NCBI GenBank assembly: GCA_003952965.2
Contig: CM025850.1
Span: 36,923,165 to 36,987,164, forward strand
DNA: 64,000 nucleotides
Origin: Morella rubra
Taxonomy: Eukaryota; Streptophyta; Magnoliopsida; Fagales; Myricaceae
Reading direction: 5' to 3'
Positions 59,341 through 64,000 of this stretch are shown piece by piece (the first letter of the stretch is position 1; the number at the start of each line of letters is the position of its first letter). Position numbers and translations under genes: made by a program. The notes under the pieces were generated by a model, which did not search any database, was not told the origin of the DNA, and was given only the letters and a program-made list of their open reading frames with translations.

Positions 59341-60740
59341 TAAAGTACAATTATGTTCAATTAGGCTAATAATTCTTGAGTTTTATGGAGGAAAACATGG
59401 CTATGGTTTGGTCTTCGCTTGTGAGATTCCCCTTTTCTCTGTGTATTTGCCTAGTTGTTTGTCTTCCTTTCACCAGTTGGCGTAGTGTCTGCGATCAAAT
59501 ATTGCCAAAGTAATAATGTTCTACCTCCATTACTTGGTCAAACAGTGATATTAGGGGCTTAGTAGCTTTTTATCATAATGTCATTAGTTTTGTATAAAGG
59601 ACAAAGCTTTTAGCTGCTTTATGAACCCCAACATGATCATGTACTAGGTTTTGGATTTGTGGTCTCATTCTAGTAATGTTGCTCCAAAGTTGATTATCCT
59701 TCAAAGATAAGGGTTAATGCCCTTGACCTCGTACAGTTGGTATGAAGCTTCAGCGAGGATGATATTTACATGCAAAATTGCATGTAGACAGTACAACCAA
59801 GTATTTGCTTCCTAATGTGATATCCCCTGTGAATGCTAGCTAATATACTGCTCTGCGACATTAGCATGTCTTTAATGACTATTTAGCAATGCCCTTTTTT
59901 TTTTTTTTTTTTTTGTATTCCTTGGTTGTTGTTTTTTACCATTTTCAATTAATTTTTTTTTTTTTTAAATTAATTTTGCTGAAAAGAAATGTCCTAAAAT
60001 TAATCAAGGGCTTGATGTAGCTTACACGTGAAACTCGGGTATTTTCACTGTTTAAAATTGGTGTTTCCGGATGATCCAAGTTAAGTGGGCGCTACTATTT
60101 TGCTTTTCAAAGCTTCCTCGGACTACGGCAGTGACAGAGATGGGATTGATTACGAGAGGCGATGAGGAAACCATTGCTGATGTTATTTGCTACGAAGTAG
60201 TCTCTCTCTCTCTCCCCTAGAAATGCTTGCCGATAAGGATGAATTGGTTTCTACATCAACCAATTCAAGCTAGGACCTACGATGGTGTGAGCAAACGTAG
60301 CATCCATTTGATTTTTTGGGCTGACTTCGGCTTTTAGTTTCCAAGCAAGTTCTGCGTTCACCAGTTCACCTGCTCATAAGAAAATAAAAATAAAAAGTTT
60401 GCCTTCACCTCTTACAAAGGGTGGACCACAGTTGCCTACAAGTTACATCAAAGCAGTACCGTGCACATATTCATTTCCTATTGATGAAGAATATCACCAT
60501 ATATATACGTGCGCGTATATATTTATGTGTAGATGTGCATTTGTATAGTTAAGAGAGTTATCAAAAGCTTGACCTAAATACAAAAGTTATGACAAATTTT
60601 CCGTGCATACCAAGCAAGAATAAGTATATGCGAAGGTGTACATTTGTATACTTGAGAGAGTTAATCATAAGCTTGACCTAAATACAAATGCATACCAAGC
60701 AAGAATATAAATACAAGAAATTTTCCAAAACCAAGCAAGA
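59341..60740. other. 3' flank of the NINJA gene and intergenic DNA
   Basis: The first few hundred bases are presumably 3' UTR. Long T runs lie near 59890-59970. No gene is seen. A tandem repeat lies at 60530-60712. Confidence 0.6.
60530..60712. repeat. Tandem repeat of about 105 bp (two units)
   Basis: A unit with the words GCATTTGTATAGTTAAGAGA, AAGCTTGACCTAAATACAAA and CATACCAAGCAAGAAT occurs at about 60530-60630 and again, diverged, at about 60634-60712. It ends just before the junction with the duplicated CACTA block. Confidence 0.7.
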
Positions 60741-61351
60741 AATTATTTCGTGAAGTTGAATGGGGGGAGCTGAAATTCGCGAAGTTCAAAGGGGGAGGAG
60801 ATTTGAAGTTCGAATGGGACTGAAATTCGCGAAGGGGGCCATGCAAGGGGGGGGAGCTGAAATTTCCATGCAGGGGGGATTTATATATATGTGGGGGGGG
60901 GGGGTGTGAAGGGGGGGGGGGGGCTGAAATTCGCGAGGGGGGGGAGGGGGGGGGGGGGGAGCTGAAATCGCGAGAGGGAGGGGATTTGCAGTTCGAAATG
61001 AGGGGGGGGGGGGATTTGCTCAAATTGGGGGGGGGATGAAATCACGAGAGGGAGGGGGGGGCTAAATTCGTGAAGGGGGGAGGGGAAAATTTACTGAAAC
61101 GCGCGTTTCAGTATAAACTCTATAGCGGCGGTCACTGACCGTCGCTATAGATTGCCTTAGCTGCGGTTTTCACAAAACCGCCGCTATATCAACCGCTGCT
61201 ATATTGTGTTTATAGCGGCGGTTTATGACCGCCGCTATAGGCGTATTTTCGGTCGCGTTTGACATAAACTGCCAGGATATGTGGTATATAGCGGCGGTTT
61301 TAGTGACCGCCGCTAAAAAGACCGTCGCTGTAGACCTGTTTTTTTGTAGTG
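60741..61351. mobile_element. CACTA transposon, terminal part, copy 2
   Basis: This has the same design as the element end at 1558-2144: G-rich GGGGGCTGAAATTCGCGAA repeats, a 22-bp palindrome at 61092-61113, inverted TATAGCGGCGGT repeats, and the terminus CACTACAAAAAAACAGG (minus strand) ending at 61351. The G-rich part is rearranged relative to copy 1. The left partner end is again missing: at 60741 the sequence switches to unrelated DNA. Confidence 0.75.
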
Positions 61352-64000
61352 AGAGAGACAAAAGAAAGTCATGGATGGAAAGTTGGCGTGTCTTGCGGAT
61401 ATTAGAGAGCATCAAAGTTGCACGAATCTCTAGTTTGTCTCTGTTTGTGGCTCAACTAAAGAATTATAGGGTAATAGATTTTCTTGTGTGAGAAAGTGAG
61501 ATTTGGGTGTATAGATTCTTTGTTGTTTGCTTGTACTCTTGATTTTGAAATTAGTGACTTTTTCCCTATTATCTCTACTCATGGATGTACTTCAGCCTAA
61601 GGGAACCAGGTTAAATCTTGGCATCCTTTCTGTGTTTATTTTTGCTGTGATATACGGTGATCATGTGGTCAAATGCACAACAATATGTCTGCCTCATTTT
61701 TCTATACAGTTTGTAAAATTGCAACTTCTGAATTTTCTATCTAATTAAAAAGGAATTTTATTGTATAATCAATGGCAGAAAACATAGCAACTTTACTTTG
61801 GAGACACATATATAGTCTATATGGTATAATTAGAGTATTAATCTTGATTTCCAATCCACTTTTCGTCCATTGTGTGACCTATTAAAAGGTAGGCTTCAAA
61901 TATTAACCTACTACATGATATAAAAACGTAAACGAGTCAAAACAGAAGAATGGTTTCTAAGTCTTACCTATATCTACCTAATTGCTATTCTGCTGTGAAA
62001 TTCTGTATCTTCTTAGACAAAGAAACGAATTACAAGGTATGTTGAAAACCTGGTGCGAACATGTAGTTTTCGGAAAACAAGAAAACAATTTTTTTTTTAA
62101 TTGATAGTCGGTTTCAATTTGAGTTGGTTTGCTGCAAACTAATAATCTTACAGCTAGATTTGAGGGATCCCAATTCCCAATCACATAGAATATTATTAGT
62201 ATTCAGACTTTAGAAGAGATTAGTCATTAGCAAAAAAAAAGGGGTCCTTCATGAGTTCATCGTTCTCACGGCTTACAGCACGTAATGGGGTCATGAAAGT
62301 TTGACTTCCAGATTCCTATACAAGTATAATAATAATAATATCTCTAGGTGGGGGAGAACGACGAAAGGTTTCCCCTTGTAATGAAGTCCACCAAACCCTA
62401 GAAATCCAAAAAAAAAAAAAAAAGAATTGTGGTCCGAAGAGGGTAACTGATCAGCAAAAAGTTTAGCTCGATCTCTTTTCTACGAGCAAGTAGTAGGAAA
62501 TTGGCCGTAGGGTTTGGGCTTGTGAAAGCATCCGAAACTCCCATCTCAATGACGCGTACGTTCTTCTTCTCTTTCTTCTGGGACCGAGCCTGGCAGTCCC
62601 TTCCAAAAGGGATGTCCCTGCGGGTGCATTTTAGATTGATCAGGAACGTCGTTCGATCTGAGATGCTGTACCTTCAAGCTGTTTACTCGTACTATGAACG
62701 TCACATCGGATGTGGTGGCACGCTAGAATTAGTGGGCAGGCCTACCTGGATTGATGGACAATAATTTTTGGAGATAGACGACAATAACTTTATATGGCTT
62801 TCTGATCTCTTACAATTGGCAAAGTAAATTATTTATCTATTAATTACGATTTAATTAGTTTATATATATATAGATAAGCTGCTTCTAGTTGACTTTTAGC
62901 TGATCTGTGTTGAAGCTAGCTGGTGCTAATTTATAAGAGCCTGTATCACTATCACTTTCTAATTATATTGTTTACCAGCTAGCATACAGAGGCTGAATTA
63001 TATATATAATGCCTCCAAATTGTACGGACTGAGGTTGAATAATGGTCTTCCGTCAAAGAAAAAGAATATATATAATTTTGATATACAGGGATTCTGTTAA
63101 AACCCTAATCATGTTGATGGGGGCCAATATGTAGTCCTATTCCTACTATATCGATCTTGTTCTCTAGTAGTATTTCTCAGTTCTTTACTGAAACCAGCCA
63201 TGTTAAGCTATAAATGCCCTATGCAATCTTTCAGAACAGCCTTCCCTTATCAAGATCCAAACTTATAAGATTGACCATTATTTATTTATATAATAAATGT
63301 CCAAAAGATCTTTTCGAGTCTCGAAATTCTAAGCGATGGAAGAGCTAGAATAGTTTATACACAAATATATGGGGACGCGGGTATACGGTAGTTGAAACGC
63401 AACTGTCAGCGAGGAAGCTTGTACAATACAACCAACAAAACTCTCCGTCTTTTCTGTCTTAGCTTTTTGTAAAGCTAACTTAAATATTAAATGGTGCGAA
63501 TTAAGTACTACTTTGTGCTTTTTCTTGCCTCATGCTAAATGGAAATTCTCTGAAAGGTATTGTATTTTCTGGAAATCTTTTTACATCGATCATTATGGTT
63601 GAGGAAACTTGAAACAAACTTACCCCCAACTTCACTTCCTGAAATAGGCAAAGTTCCTATAGCCACTAACATGAGAGACGAACACAATCCACGAACTGTA
63701 CATGTCATGCCTTGCGTTCCGGCAAATGGGAAAAATCAGACAATAAAAGAAAAGGCTGATGGCTAGTTAGGCTTCTTATTTTTGTAGTCAGAAATGAATG
63801 GAGGGAACAAAGAAGTTAATGCAAAGAGTGGAACCCCATGTCACATGAGTTTGATTACTTAATAAATTGGGCATTCAGCACAGCTGAATGTGTTGAGATT
63901 TGGAACCCCATTCGCTCCCAATTCATTTGCTAGGGTCTATAGTCTATAGAAAGATAGCCCTTAGTGATTCAATTCTAATAATTAATTGACTCCCACCAAA
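60741..64000. repeat. Long duplicated block, copy 2
   Basis: Partner of 1558-4793. From 61351 to the window end it tracks copy 1 at a constant offset of 59,207 bp with no difference seen in the stretches compared. The duplication continues past the window. If the same offset holds, a second ERF gene would lie at about 64476-65255, just outside. Confidence 0.9.

Noticed and set aside
1-64000. tRNA, rRNA or small nuclear RNA genes
   Set aside because: I scanned by eye for tRNA-like GGTTCGAATCC boxes and paired arms and found none convincing; TGGTATCAGAGC occurrences are primer-binding sites of LTR elements and TRIMs, not tRNA genes. A covariance-model scan would be needed to exclude them firmly.

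Overview
The window is nuclear DNA from a flowering plant, most likely a woody eudicot. The genes are intron-rich and plant-specific: a DREB-type AP2/ERF factor, a chloroplast group II intron splicing factor of the CAF1 type, a sugar transporter closest to STP14, a NINJA-type jasmonate co-repressor adaptor and plant GT47 exostosins. They sit in A+T-rich intergenic DNA with a chromovirus, TRIMs, a hAT transposon and CACTA ends. I could not fix the genus.

Layout. 1-2.1 kb: tandem repeats, then the G-rich terminal part of a CACTA transposon. 2.1-5.3 kb: intergenic. 5.3-6.0 kb (-): intronless DREB/ERF gene. 6.3-11.2 kb: intergenic with A+T-rich dispersed repeats. 11.2-16.7 kb (-): ten-exon alpha/beta-hydrolase (lipase-like) gene. 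18.4-21.2 kb (-) and 24.2-27.2 kb (-): tandem pair of exostosin-family (GT47) genes with the same exon plan. 28.0-33.4 kb: a Ty3/gypsy chromovirus with both LTRs and a target-site duplication, lying between the second exostosin gene and the divergently transcribed CAF1-like gene (33.9-37.0 kb, +). 37.3-39.9 kb (-): STP14-like hexose transporter, convergent with CAF1; its first exon and promoter occur again at 41.3-42.8 kb. 44.7-51.6 kb: a foldback MITE, a three-LTR TRIM array, an F-box/FBD pseudogene carrying a TRIM, and another TRIM with clear target-site duplications. 52.0-55.3 kb: decayed hAT transposon. 57.3-59.3 kb (+): NINJA-like gene, with a damaged duplicate of its leader and first codons about 0.9 kb upstream. 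60.7-64.0 kb: second copy of the CACTA end and flank seen at 1.6-4.8 kb.

The host genes do not form one pathway; they are ordinary neighbours (transcription control, glycan synthesis, chloroplast RNA splicing, sugar uptake, hormone signalling). Only the two GT47 genes are clearly related. Exon models were built by hand from reading frame, GT-AG borders and phase, which closes exactly for every multi-exon gene listed.

The most unusual feature is duplication at three scales: a block of at least 3.2 kb recurring 59.2 kb away, the repeated STP14 first exon, and the repeated NINJA leader. The first two contain long stretches with no difference that I saw, so each is either very recent or an assembly artefact. 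I found no convincing new biological system, RNA gene or CRISPR-like array.
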